A DNA stretch of 29,100 nt from NCBI GenBank assembly GCA_964533045.1, contig CAZHKT010000032.1, positions 1 to 29,100 on the forward strand. The letters are read 5' to 3'. How positions within the stretch are numbered: position 1 is the first letter of the stretch; every line of letters begins with the position of its first letter. Under the pieces are notes generated by a model. The model had not been told where the DNA came from. It saw only the letters and a list, made by a program, of their open reading frames with translations, and did not search any database. The stretch is from JACQNR01 sp964533045 (GTDB lineage Bacteria; Acidobacteriota; Terriglobia; UBA7540). The translations under genes and the position numbers were made by a program. Below are positions 17,623 through 26,008 of this stretch, in pieces.

Positions 17623-18159
17623 TCACGGTTCGGGCTCAATCAGGCCGAGGTTGCCGTCCTCGCGGCGGTAAAGCACGTTGACGCGCTCGGTCTCCGAGTT
17701 GCGGAAGACGAGAGGGCCGCTGCGGCCCGCCCCCAGCGAATCAATGGCCTCCTCGACGGTCATGGGCTTGATCGGGGCGCGCTCGGTTTCGAGCACTTCG
17801 TGGCCGTCGTCCACCGCCCGTTCGCTGCGCAGCACGTTGAGCAGCACGGCGGAAGCCGGCTTGGGGCGGCGCTTGCGCTCGCGCCGGCGGCCCAGCAGCC
17901 GCACCGCCTGGCGCTCGAGCTTGTCGAGCGCGGCGTTGATGGAGCTTCGCGCGTCGCCGGTGGTTTCCACCCCCACCAGCGAGTGGTCGCGGAAGTTCAG
18001 GGTGATTTCTGCAATCCGGCGGTGTTTCTCCGCCGTCAGGATGACGTGAAGTTCGTAATTATTCCGCAGCAGGCGGTTCAGTTTGTTCAAGCGCTGGACG
18101 GTGTATTTCTGAAGCTCGGGACCAACTTCCATTTGGCGGCCGGTGAATTCGATCCGCAT
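17623..18159 (-). CDS. hpf: Ribosome hibernation promoting factor, long form
   Basis: The 178-aa protein has the N-terminal S30AE ribosome-binding domain (MRIEFTGRQMEVGPELQKY, LNRLLRNNYELHVILTAEKH). A charged linker rich in Arg and Lys (about 90-105) follows. The C-terminal domain (about 125-175: PMTVEEAIDSL, PLVFRNSETERVNVLYRREDG, LGLIEP) is typical of long HPF, which dimerises 70S ribosomes into 100S. The ATG at 18159 is chosen because GGAGG lies 7 nt upstream; an ATG at 18165 would be too close to it, and longer starts overlap the rpoN end. It follows rpoN by 55 bp, the conserved arrangement. Confidence 0.93.
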   Translation of the reverse strand: MRIEFTGRQMEVGPELQKYTVQRLNKLNRLLRNNYELHVILTAEKHRRIAEITLNFRDHSLVGVETTGDARSSINAALDKLERQAVRLLGRRRERKRRPKPASAVLLNVLRSERAVDDGHEVLETERAPIKPMTVEEAIDSLGAGRSGPLVFRNSETERVNVLYRREDGNLGLIEPEP

Positions 18160-18214
18160 AGGCATACCTCCCCTGGTGCATTCATTGGAGGGAATTGGAA
18201 ACGGCGGGACGGGT

Positions 18215-19669
18215 TCATGCTTTGACCCTGCGCTGGTGCGTGCTGGGTATTCGCATATCTTCACGATACTTGGCCACCGTCCGGCGGGTCACGGAGATGC
18301 CCTGCTCGTGCAGCCGCTGCGCGATCTGATCGTCGGTCAGAGGCCGCGCCGGGTCTTCCTCGTCGATCATCTTCTTGACCAGGCGTTTCAGGTTGATCAG
18401 CGAGGTGGACCCGCCGGAAGGCCCCTGGACCGCCTCGGAAAAGAAGAACCGCAGCTCAAACACGCCCTGCGGCGTGTGCGCGTACTTGTTGGCCACGGCG
18501 CGGCTGACGGTGGAAGGATGAACGCCCACTTCTTCGGCGACCTCCTTGATCATCATGGGCCGCAGATAGTCGATGCCCTTGTCGAGGAATTCGGTCTGCC
18601 GGCGGATGATGGCCTCGCAGACGCGGATGATGGTGTGCTTGCGCTGCTCGATATTTTTGATCAGCTGGATGGCGGATGTGAACCGCTCCTTGACGTAATT
18701 GCGAACCTCGCGCGTGGTGCCATCGGTTTCGAGCATGCGGCGATAATGGCGGCTCAGGCGAAGCTGCGGCAAACCTTCTTCGTTGACGACGACCTGGTAG
18801 CCGTCGCTCATCTTGACGATCGCCACGTCGGGCTCGATGAGGCGCGCGTTCGTCGCGTTGTACCGCTGCCCGGGGCGGGGGTCCAACCTCTTGATCAGTT
18901 CCACGCAGCGCTCGATGGCCTTGACGGGGCGGTCGAGGGCGCGCGCAATCTCGCGGTATTGCTTGTTCTGGAGCTGTTTCAGGTGGTGATAGACAATCTG
19001 CTGGGCCAGCGTATTGTCGGGCGCCAGCGTTTCCAGCTGGATCAGCAGGCATTCGCGCAGGTCGCGCGCCGCCACGCCCAGGGGGTCAAATTCCTGGATC
19101 AGTTCCAGCGCTTCCTGCACGTCGTCGAGCGAGTGCTCGCCGGTGGCCGCGATTTCCTCCAGCGTCGCCGTCAGGTAGCCGTCCTCATTCAGGTTGCCAA
19201 TGATGGACCGGCCCGCCTCGCGCACCCCATCCGAGCAGAGGGAAAGGTTGAGTTGCCAGTTCAGGTGGTCGGTGAGCGAGGACGGCTGGGAAAGGAAATT
19301 CTCGAAGGATGGTTTCTCGATGACTTCGGATTCGGGCGAGCGGTAGCCCGGGTCGAGATACTCGTTGAAGAACGACCCGAAATCGATCTCCTCGAAGGAA
19401 TCGTGATTGGCACCGGGAGGGACCGCCTGCTCGGCGGGCGTATCCACGGGCTTTTCATCAGTAGTTTTCTGCTCGACCTGCTCGAGCAAGGGCACGTCTT
19501 CGGAGAGTTCTTCCAGGACCGGATTGGCGATCATCTCCTGGTTGATCATCTCGCGCAGCTCGAGCTTGTTCAGCGCGAGCACGCTGACCATTTGCACCAG
19601 GCCGGGCGTCAGAATCTGCTTCTGCGCCACCTTGAGGTTGAGTCCGATTCTGGGTGAAGGTCCGCCCAT
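18215..19669 (-). CDS. rpoN: RNA polymerase sigma-54 factor
   Basis: The 484-aa protein is a complete sigma-54. Region I (about residues 10-55: LKVAQKQILTPGLVQMVSVLAL, enriched in the usual Q/L pattern) contacts activators. An acidic region II follows (55-100), then the core-binding domain with DLREC and LKRLDPRPG-like segments. The helix-turn-helix includes VHPSTVSRAVANKY, and the RpoN box TRRTVAKYRE is near 461-470. It directs transcription from -24/-12 promoters when activated by bacterial enhancer-binding proteins, none of which is in the window. The ATG overlaps the lptB stop as TAATG, showing tight coupling in the lpt-rpoN operon. Confidence 0.96.
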   Translation of the reverse strand: MGGPSPRIGLNLKVAQKQILTPGLVQMVSVLALNKLELREMINQEMIANPVLEELSEDVPLLEQVEQKTTDEKPVDTPAEQAVPPGANHDSFEEIDFGSFFNEYLDPGYRSPESEVIEKPSFENFLSQPSSLTDHLNWQLNLSLCSDGVREAGRSIIGNLNEDGYLTATLEEIAATGEHSLDDVQEALELIQEFDPLGVAARDLRECLLIQLETLAPDNTLAQQIVYHHLKQLQNKQYREIARALDRPVKAIERCVELIKRLDPRPGQRYNATNARLIEPDVAIVKMSDGYQVVVNEEGLPQLRLSRHYRRMLETDGTTREVRNYVKERFTSAIQLIKNIEQRKHTIIRVCEAIIRRQTEFLDKGIDYLRPMMIKEVAEEVGVHPSTVSRAVANKYAHTPQGVFELRFFFSEAVQGPSGGSTSLINLKRLVKKMIDEEDPARPLTDDQIAQRLHEQGISVTRRTVAKYREDMRIPSTHQRRVKA

Positions 19670-20397
19670 TACACTGCCAGCTTGAAATGATCTCCCAGGT
19701 AAATTCGCTTCACTTCCGCGTCGTTTCCCAGCTCTTCCGGCGTGCCCGCCCGAAAGATGCGTCCACTATTAATTATATATGCGCGGTCGGTCACGCGCAG
19801 CGTTTCCTGCACGTTATGATCGGTCACCAGTACCCCGATGCCCTGCCCTTTCAGTCGCACGATGATCTTCTGAATATCCACCACGGTCAAGGGGTCAATG
19901 CCCGAAAAAGGCTCATCCAGCAGGATGAACGACGGGGAAATCACCAGCGACCGCGCAATCTCCACCCGGCGCCGCTCCCCGCCCGACAGCATGTAGCCGT
20001 AACTCCGCCGCACCTGCTGAAGGCTGAAATCCTCGATCAGCTCCTCCAGCCGCTCGCGGCGCTCGTGGGCGCTCAGCGGGCGCGTTTCGAGCACCGCCAT
20101 GATGTTCTCTTCCACCGTCAGTTTGCGAAAGATGGAGGGCTCTTGCGGGAGGTAGCTGATGCCATTTCTTGCCCGAAGGTACATGGGCAAGTGCGTGATG
20201 TCGGTTCCGCTGAGGAGAACCCGGCCAGCATCGGGCGAGGTCAGGCCCACAATGATGTAAAACGTCGTGGTCTTCCCCGCCCCGTTCGGCCCCAGCAGCC
20301 CAACGACCTCTCCCTGCGCAATCTTCAAACTGACGTTATCCACGACCTTGCGGCGCTTAAACGCCTTCGCCAGGCCGTCTGTGGAGAGAATCTGCAT
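19669..20397 (-). CDS. lptB: LPS export ABC transporter ATPase LptB
   Basis: The 242-aa ATPase powers lipopolysaccharide extraction from the inner membrane with LptFG (not in the window). It has Walker A GPNGAGKTT (36-44), Q-loop YLPQEPSIFRKLTVEEN (typical LptB wording), signature LSGGERRR (137-144), Walker B FILLDEP (158-164) with FSGIDP, and the H-loop TDHN. It lies 6 nt after the LptC/LptA fusion gene and overlaps rpoN by one base, matching the lptC-lptA-lptB-rpoN order of proteobacteria. Confidence 0.95.
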   Translation of the reverse strand: MQILSTDGLAKAFKRRKVVDNVSLKIAQGEVVGLLGPNGAGKTTTFYIIVGLTSPDAGRVLLSGTDITHLPMYLRARNGISYLPQEPSIFRKLTVEENIMAVLETRPLSAHERRERLEELIEDFSLQQVRRSYGYMLSGGERRRVEIARSLVISPSFILLDEPFSGIDPLTVVDIQKIIVRLKGQGIGVLVTDHNVQETLRVTDRAYIINSGRIFRAGTPEELGNDAEVKRIYLGDHFKLAV

Positions 20398-20403
20398 GGC
20401 CGC

Positions 20404-22659
20404 TCATTGCCCGATCCGATGCCGGGAAATGGTTGTGGACTCATCACCTCCGGAAATCACGAGCCTATCATCGCGACTGTAGAAAGTCAAACTTTGGCCG
20501 CTGGTGAAGCCCTTTTCCGCGTCATAGAGCGTGGGGGGACCGCCGGTCAGCACGATCTTGCCGTCACGGGCAGCGTATTCAGCGTGGCGTCCTGTGGCGC
20601 GCCGGCCGGGTTGCGTCACCCGGACATTGCCATCGGCCACGGCTGCGTCCAGTTCGGACACGCTTCCGCGGTCTTGGAATGTGACCACGAGCTGGTCCGC
20701 TTCCAGCGTGGTATTTTCGGTCCGCATGAGCACGTTCCCGCGATAGGTGGCTTTCCGCCCCTGATCCGAGTACTCCAGGTGGTCAGCACGAATTGTTGCG
20801 GGCCGCGTTGCCGGCTTTCCCGCGGTCTTGCCCGGACCGCCCACGGCCGCGGCGGGTTGCAGGTGCGAAGTCAAAACCTGCGAGCCCGAGGAGATCCGTC
20901 GCTGCGCTCGCCATATCTCGAGGGTGGAAGATTCCACGACGTCGGAACCGCGCCAGGCTCGCACGTGGCCTTCGTAGCGGACCGTTTGACTGCGCCGCTC
21001 GACCACCACGCGGTCTGCCAGGACGCTGACCGGCTCCCCGCGACCAGCGGTCCCCGTATGAGTCGACTCCACCTTGCCAATGCCCTCCGCCCGGCCGCTG
21101 GCAAGGTCAAACAGCATCTTTCCCGCGCGGGCGCGCATCTCCGCGTCCCAAATCTGGGGCTCGCCGGTCAGCGTCAGAAACTCCCTGGCCGTTGAGTAGC
21201 TGGCCACTTCGGCCGTCGCCTGCCGCTCGCCCTCGCGGAAATGGAAGTTTCCGGTCTGCTCCACCATCTCGATGGCTTCCGTCTCCGGACCCACTGTCGC
21301 CAGCAGCCGCTCGGAGGTGGATTCCTGCACGGGGCTTGCTGCGGGAGCGCCCGCGCCGGGCTCAAATCGAATTCTGGTCCCGCCTTCGCCTCGGATCATC
21401 TCCAGCCTGGACTCAGGCCCGAACCTCATTATCATGCGCTCGGCCGTGACCGTTCGGAGACCCAACCTCGCGTCGCTGGGAATCATCGTCAGCATTCCCA
21501 TGCCGACGGTGGCGGCCTCGCGCAGCGCCTTGCCCGAAGGCTGAAGATCGAAGCGCAACTCCGGGGCCAGGAACTCGCGCCGCGCAAACGTTCGCTTCTC
21601 CGCCGACACTCCGGCCGGTTCCTGCATGATTCGAACGTCCCCCGCCGCGACGCCCTCGCGGGCCCGAGCCGGTTGGCCCGTGAACAAGACTTCCAGGCGC
21701 TGGGCCAGCAGGCGCGTGCGAACCGCCGCCCGGTCCGACAGAACCTCAACCGCCTCTTCGGCCAACGCCCGCGTGAGACTGCCGGACTCCGGACGGAACT
21801 CGGCCGTCAGGCGGCCCGCCCTGGCCGTCGCTCCGCCTGCCTCCGAGGCACGAACTGGACCCGCAAACACCGCCCCCGTCAGCCGATGGCGGCGGTCGAG
21901 GCTCAGCGTTGCGCCGGTGGCCTCCGCCTTACGATTCGTCTGAATGACCTGGACCGGCCCTGCGAGTTGAATCTCGCCCTTCTCCTTGTCGAAACGCGCT
22001 TTCGAGGCCGCCAGCGAAAGGGGCGGCGTTTCGGCACCCTGAGGTCGGTACTCGGCCCGAACGTCACGCCGGAGTTCCAAACTTCCCTCCCGCGTGGCGT
22101 AGCTTAGGCCCAGCGACGAACCCCTGATGGCCCCATATCGGAATTGCACGGGCTGGTCGCTTTCCACCAGCGCCCCCGCCTTGCGGAAGTAGAGTTGCGA
22201 GGTTACCAGTTGGATGCTCTCGGACACCGGCGAAGCCAACTCGCCCGGCCGGGCGGCGTTGAGCTCAATTTCGACCTCGCCGGCGCTGAAGAAGTCGCCG
22301 GATTGCTGGTTGTAGTCGCACTGCCGCGTGCGCAGCATGTCGCGCCGCCTGCCGTCCCTCCCGAAGACTTCCACCTGCACGTCTTCCAGAACGGTAGCCC
22401 CACCCTCTCGGAAGGCCACGGTTCGTGAGGCGCGGATGGTGAAGACTTGGCGGCCTTCATCCGAGCGCGTGAACGTGTAACCCGACGCTTGCTGCTGGAC
22501 GTTCTTCGCCACCGGCGCCACAGGCAGGGATGCCTTCGACGCATCGCTCCGCCTCTTCCAGTAAGAACCGCCAATCGCCATCAGCGTCAGAACAATGGCG
22601 GCAACTACCGCTCGCATGACCAGCTGGCGACGCTTGGCGAATTGGTGAATAGAATCCAC
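20404..22659 (-). CDS. LptC-LptA-like fusion, LPS transport bridge protein
   Basis: The 751-aa protein combines two LPS-transport parts. An N-terminal membrane anchor (about residues 14-32) and a YTFTRSDEGRQVFTIRASR segment resemble LptC. The C-terminal part (about 600-751: IRADHLEYSDQGRKATYRGNV, MRTENTTLEADQLVV, GNVRVTQPGR, TGGPPTLYDAEKGFTSGQSLTFY) is an OstA/LptA beta-jellyroll. The middle is full of similar short beta repeats. LptC and LptA of E. coli together are under 400 aa, so this would be an elongated periplasmic bridge. GTG start at 22659, with GAGG 7 nt upstream supplied by a heptanucleotide repeat. Placement just before lptB supports the role. The fusion is inferred from motifs and context. 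Confidence 0.82.
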   Translation of the reverse strand: MDSIHQFAKRRQLVMRAVVAAIVLTLMAIGGSYWKRRSDASKASLPVAPVAKNVQQQASGYTFTRSDEGRQVFTIRASRTVAFREGGATVLEDVQVEVFGRDGRRRDMLRTRQCDYNQQSGDFFSAGEVEIELNAARPGELASPVSESIQLVTSQLYFRKAGALVESDQPVQFRYGAIRGSSLGLSYATREGSLELRRDVRAEYRPQGAETPPLSLAASKARFDKEKGEIQLAGPVQVIQTNRKAEATGATLSLDRRHRLTGAVFAGPVRASEAGGATARAGRLTAEFRPESGSLTRALAEEAVEVLSDRAAVRTRLLAQRLEVLFTGQPARAREGVAAGDVRIMQEPAGVSAEKRTFARREFLAPELRFDLQPSGKALREAATVGMGMLTMIPSDARLGLRTVTAERMIMRFGPESRLEMIRGEGGTRIRFEPGAGAPAASPVQESTSERLLATVGPETEAIEMVEQTGNFHFREGERQATAEVASYSTAREFLTLTGEPQIWDAEMRARAGKMLFDLASGRAEGIGKVESTHTGTAGRGEPVSVLADRVVVERRSQTVRYEGHVRAWRGSDVVESSTLEIWRAQRRISSGSQVLTSHLQPAAAVGGPGKTAGKPATRPATIRADHLEYSDQGRKATYRGNVLMRTENTTLEADQLVVTFQDRGSVSELDAAVADGNVRVTQPGRRATGRHAEYAARDGKIVLTGGPPTLYDAEKGFTSGQSLTFYSRDDRLVISGGDESTTISRHRIGQ

Positions 22660-22663
22660 TGCA

Positions 22664-22719
22664 AGTCCTCAGTCCGAAGGCGCTGGTCCTGGGTCCTTCG
22701 CCATTGGGCGTTGGGAGTT
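22664..22719. repeat. Degenerate heptanucleotide array across the recJ end and lptC start
   Basis: Eight 7-mers fill 22664-22719; units include AGTCCTC, GGTCCTG, GGTCCTT, GGGCGTT and GGGAGTT. The array encodes the last 16 residues and the stop of recJ, and its last unit supplies the GAGG ribosome-binding site of the downstream lptC/lptA gene. Confidence 0.65.
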
Positions 22720-24444
22720 GATGGTGTCCCCTTCTGAGTCCTGGCTCCCTGCCTTTCGCACGTCCTTGAGCACCAGCTGCAAGCTGGCCTCGCCGCGAAA
22801 GAAGTTGGCCTCCAGGGTAAAGGCCAGGTCCAGGCGCGCGCCGGCGGGCAGCTTCGATTCAAGAGCCGCCATCTGCCAGCCCAGGGCGTCGAACGCCGCC
22901 GCTCCCTGGCGGACCCTCAATTTTAGATGCTTCTCCTTCAAAATGCGCGGCGGACCTTCCAGAACCACAGCGCGAGCCGCGAAGACCGGGGTGGGATTGC
23001 CGGAGCCGCAGGGCTCCAGGGTGCGCAGGTCTTCGTAGGTCTTCCAGTCAAGGTCCTCGAGCGCAACTTCCGCGTCCACACGCAAAGATGGCTCGAGGTC
23101 GCTCGGCTTGAGCTTCTTCCGAGCGTGTTCCTCCAATCGCCTCTCCAGCTCCGGAACTCGTTCAGCCGGCATCGCGAATCCGGCCGCGGCGGCGTGGCCA
23201 CCGAAACGGTCAAAGAGGTCCGAGGCGCCTGTGAGCGCGTCGAGGAGGTGAAACCCGCGAATCGAGCGGCCCGAGCCCACAGCCTGACCGTCTTCAATGC
23301 CAATCACCAGGGTCGGACGATAGAAGCGCTCCACCACGCGCTGGGCCACGATGCCAATCACGCCGCGATGCCAGCCTTCGCCCGCAAAAACCAGCGAATG
23401 ACGGTTTACTCGCGCGGGGTCGGCGTCCACCGCAGCGAGGATGGTCTTCAGGATTTCGTCTTCGGCCTTCTGGCGGCTGTAGTTGAGATCGTTCAATTCC
23501 TCAGCGATCTCCCGGGCACGGGCGGGGTCCGTGGTGGTGAAGAGTTCAATGACATGGCGGGCGTCCTGCATCCGCCCCGCGGCGTTGATGCGCGGCGCGA
23601 TGCGGAAACCTACGTCGCCAGTGCTCACGGGCTTCCCGGCAAGGTCCGAAACGTGCAGCAGCGCCGCCAGCCCCGGCTGGGACGGCTGCCCCAGCCCCTG
23701 CAGCCCGAATCGCGCAATGACGCGATTCTCTCCCACGAGCGGCACGACGTCAGCGATCGTTCCGAGGCACGCGACCTTGAGGTAAGACTCCAGTTGGCGC
23801 GGCGTCAGTCTATCACCCAGCATCGCCTGAGCGAGTTTCAGTGCCACGCCCACGCCCGCGAGCGCTTTCTCCGGATAAGGGCAATCGGGCCGCCGGGGAT
23901 TCAGAATGGCGCAGGCGGCCGGGAGCGAGCTGCCCGGAAGGTGGTGGTCGGTGACGATGCAATCCAGGCCCAATTGGCGCGCGCGCGCCAGCACGGCGTG
24001 CTCGCGGATTCCAGTGTCCACGCTCAGGATGACACGGTAACCTTCCGCCGCGGCGCGCTCGACCACGGCGGTCTGCATGCCGTAGCCTTCCGCGAGTCGG
24101 TGCGGAATGTATTCGTCCGCCTGCGCGCCCAGCGCACGCAGCGCCGTCCGCAGCACCACCACGGCCATCGTGCCGTCCACATCATAGTCGCCGTAGATCA
24201 GGATCTTTTCCCTCTGCGCGATGGCCCGATGGAGTCGCTCGACGGCGGCCCGCATATCGGCCATTTGGAAGGGATCGTGAAGTTGGTCAAGCGTAGGCTT
24301 GAGAAATCGTTCCGCCGCTGGCGCCGCACCGAGACCGCGAAGCACCAGCAGCCGCGCCAGAAGCGGCGAAAGGCTCAACTCGCGCGCCAGCTTGCGAATT
24401 GCCTCGGAATCGGCCTCCTGAATCTGCCAGCGCATGGGTCCCAT
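22669..24444 (-). CDS. recJ: Single-stranded-DNA-specific exonuclease RecJ
   Basis: The 591-aa protein is a 5'-3' ssDNA exonuclease of recombination and repair. It has the DHH phosphoesterase motifs DYDVDG (86-91), VDTG (142-145), TDHHLP (165-170) and NPRR, followed by the DHHA1 motif GGHAAAAGFAM (about 400) and the C-terminal OB domain (about 450-570). ATG at 24444 has AGGA 6 nt upstream. The extreme C-terminus (576-591) is encoded by a heptanucleotide array and is unlikely to be functional. It starts the 15-kb minus-strand run and ends 9 nt before the LptC/LptA gene. Confidence 0.95.
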   Translation of the reverse strand: MGPMRWQIQEADSEAIRKLARELSLSPLLARLLVLRGLGAAPAAERFLKPTLDQLHDPFQMADMRAAVERLHRAIAQREKILIYGDYDVDGTMAVVVLRTALRALGAQADEYIPHRLAEGYGMQTAVVERAAAEGYRVILSVDTGIREHAVLARARQLGLDCIVTDHHLPGSSLPAACAILNPRRPDCPYPEKALAGVGVALKLAQAMLGDRLTPRQLESYLKVACLGTIADVVPLVGENRVIARFGLQGLGQPSQPGLAALLHVSDLAGKPVSTGDVGFRIAPRINAAGRMQDARHVIELFTTTDPARAREIAEELNDLNYSRQKAEDEILKTILAAVDADPARVNRHSLVFAGEGWHRGVIGIVAQRVVERFYRPTLVIGIEDGQAVGSGRSIRGFHLLDALTGASDLFDRFGGHAAAAGFAMPAERVPELERRLEEHARKKLKPSDLEPSLRVDAEVALEDLDWKTYEDLRTLEPCGSGNPTPVFAARAVVLEGPPRILKEKHLKLRVRQGAAAFDALGWQMAALESKLPAGARLDLAFTLEANFFRGEASLQLVLKDVRKAGSQDSEGDTINSQRPMAKDPGPAPSD

Positions 24445-24575
24445 GCCATCCTGACAGAGGTCACCGGCCCACGCAAGACCAGTGATGCTTGAATTGCCAG
24501 TCGTTTCGGGTTAACTTCCCCCGTCGAAAATCCCGCCTTGCGGACGGGTCGAAAACCAACCCAGGGAGCTTCCTC

Positions 24576-25880
24576 ATGCGACGACGTGCTGTTCTGAAAG
24601 GAATCGCGGCCGTGCCGGCGGTGGCGGCCGCGGCATACGCGCAGAAGACGCGGGGGCTTCCGCCGCTCACCATCAAAGAAGTCCGGGTCATCGCCACCGG
24701 CGCGGGCGGGCCGTATCCGTGGGTCTTCGTCAAGGTCATCACCAGCGAACCAGGGCTCTACGGCATCGGCTCGGCCAGTCATGTCTACCAGACACACGCC
24801 GTCATCGCCGCCATCGAAAGGGAGATAGCGCCTTTCTGGATTGGCAAGGATCCCGACCGTATCGAGGACCTCTGGCAGGCCTCGAACGTGCGCTCGTATT
24901 GGCGCAACAGCACGGTGATCAACAACGTGCTGAGCGGGCTCGACATGGCGCTCTGGGACATCAAGGGAAAGCGCGCCGGGATGCCCGTGTATGAACTCCT
25001 GGGCGGAAAGGTGCGCGACGCGGTGCCCGTGTACGCGCACGCCGGTGGCAACACCTTTCAGGAAGTGGAGGACGATGTTCGGCAGTATTGGGAGAAGGGG
25101 TTCCGGCACATTCGCGCCCAGTTCGGCCCCTATGGCGGTGCGGGAATGGTGCCCCCCGGGCACGGGAGCCGCCCGGAAAAGGGCTTCGGCGGAGCTGCGT
25201 TCGACGAGGAACTGTATGTGAACAAGACGGTGGAGATGTTCGAATACCTGCGCGCCCGGCTGGGATTTGAGCCGAAGCTCCTCCACGACGTGCACGAGCA
25301 CCTGACGCCCATCCGCGCCATGGAACTCTCGCGCCGTCTCGATCCCTGCCAGCTTTTCTTTCTCGAAGACGTGCTGCCGCCGGAACAGATCCTGTGGTAT
25401 CGCGAGATTCGCAAAACCTCGACCACGCCGCAGGCCATGGGCGAACTCTTCGTGAGCCCGCTCGAATGGCTGCCGCTCGTCTCCGAGCGGCTGATTGATT
25501 TCGTTCGCAATCGCGTTTCGCAAACCGGCGGCATCACGCCGACGCGCAAACTCGCGGCGGTGGCGGAAGCCTTCGGCGTGCGCACGGCCTTCCAAGAAGG
25601 CGGCGACAACGATCCCGTCAATCAAATGGCCGCTTACCATATCGACATGGCGATTTCAAATTTCGGGATTCAAGAGGAGAATCATTTCCCCGACCGCGTC
25701 TATAACATCATGCCGGGAACCGGCGTGACCAAGGCCGGCTATCTCTACGGGAGCGGCTTGCCGGGACTGGGGATTGACATCAACGAGGAAGAGGCGCGCA
25801 AGATTCCCTTCATCCCGCAATCGGGCGAGGAAGACTGGCGAACAACCAGAAGCATGGACGGGTCCATCGTGAAGCCGTAG
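24576..25880 (+). CDS. Tat-signal enolase-superfamily protein, ManD/RspA-like
   Basis: The 434-aa protein starts with a Tat signal (MRRRAVLKGIAAVPAVAAAAYAQ is positions 1-23) and continues as a mandelate racemase-type enolase-superfamily enzyme. Motifs HDVHEHLTP (Asp238, His240), FFLEDVLPPE (Glu264) and GELF (Glu290) match the metal ligands of D-mannonate dehydratase ManD and RspA. The C-terminal SNFGIQE and LPGLGIDINEEEA also match. ManD normally has a catalytic His in a GCHGPTD-like segment; here it reads AFQEGGDND, so Gln340 seems to replace it, and mannonate dehydration is doubtful. Export is unusual for ManD. ATG at 24576 has GGGAG about 8 nt upstream. It is a single plus-strand gene divergent from recJ. 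Confidence 0.85.
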   Translation: MRRRAVLKGIAAVPAVAAAAYAQKTRGLPPLTIKEVRVIATGAGGPYPWVFVKVITSEPGLYGIGSASHVYQTHAVIAAIEREIAPFWIGKDPDRIEDLWQASNVRSYWRNSTVINNVLSGLDMALWDIKGKRAGMPVYELLGGKVRDAVPVYAHAGGNTFQEVEDDVRQYWEKGFRHIRAQFGPYGGAGMVPPGHGSRPEKGFGGAAFDEELYVNKTVEMFEYLRARLGFEPKLLHDVHEHLTPIRAMELSRRLDPCQLFFLEDVLPPEQILWYREIRKTSTTPQAMGELFVSPLEWLPLVSERLIDFVRNRVSQTGGITPTRKLAAVAEAFGVRTAFQEGGDNDPVNQMAAYHIDMAISNFGIQEENHFPDRVYNIMPGTGVTKAGYLYGSGLPGLGIDINEEEARKIPFIPQSGEEDWRTTRSMDGSIVKP

Positions 25881-25953
25881 GGGCATCGCGAGAGTCTGCC
25901 GACATTGGCAAAGATGCCATTCGGGTCAGATTGCGGAGGAGGAGGGGGTGCCT

Positions 25954-25967
25954 ACCGACCGGTCGGT
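25954..25967. promoter_or_regulatory. Perfect 14-bp palindrome, possible TetR-type operator
   Basis: ACCGACCGGTCGGT is a perfect palindrome in the 128-bp gap between the ManD-like gene and the Type ISP gene, whose 3' ends converge here. Its form resembles operators of TetR-family repressors, but neither neighbour starts here and no regulator is nearby. With no loop it is not a terminator. Confidence 0.25.
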
Positions 25968-26008
25968 CCATGCTTTCGAGGGGCGGGCGCGCGGCAACCC
26001 GCTGTGAA

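Noticed and set aside
18160..18264. N-terminal extension of hpf to 18264
   Set aside because: It would overlap the rpoN end, and HPF proteins start at the MRIEF-like segment, which has a good ribosome-binding site.
22927..24492. A 521-codon plus-strand open frame opposite recJ
   Set aside because: recJ has all DHH motifs on the minus strand; the other frame has only the biased composition of a shadow.
24375..25640. A 421-codon minus-strand frame opposite the ManD-like gene
   Set aside because: The plus strand encodes a signal peptide and all enolase-superfamily metal ligands; the minus frame is a shadow that also overlaps the recJ start.
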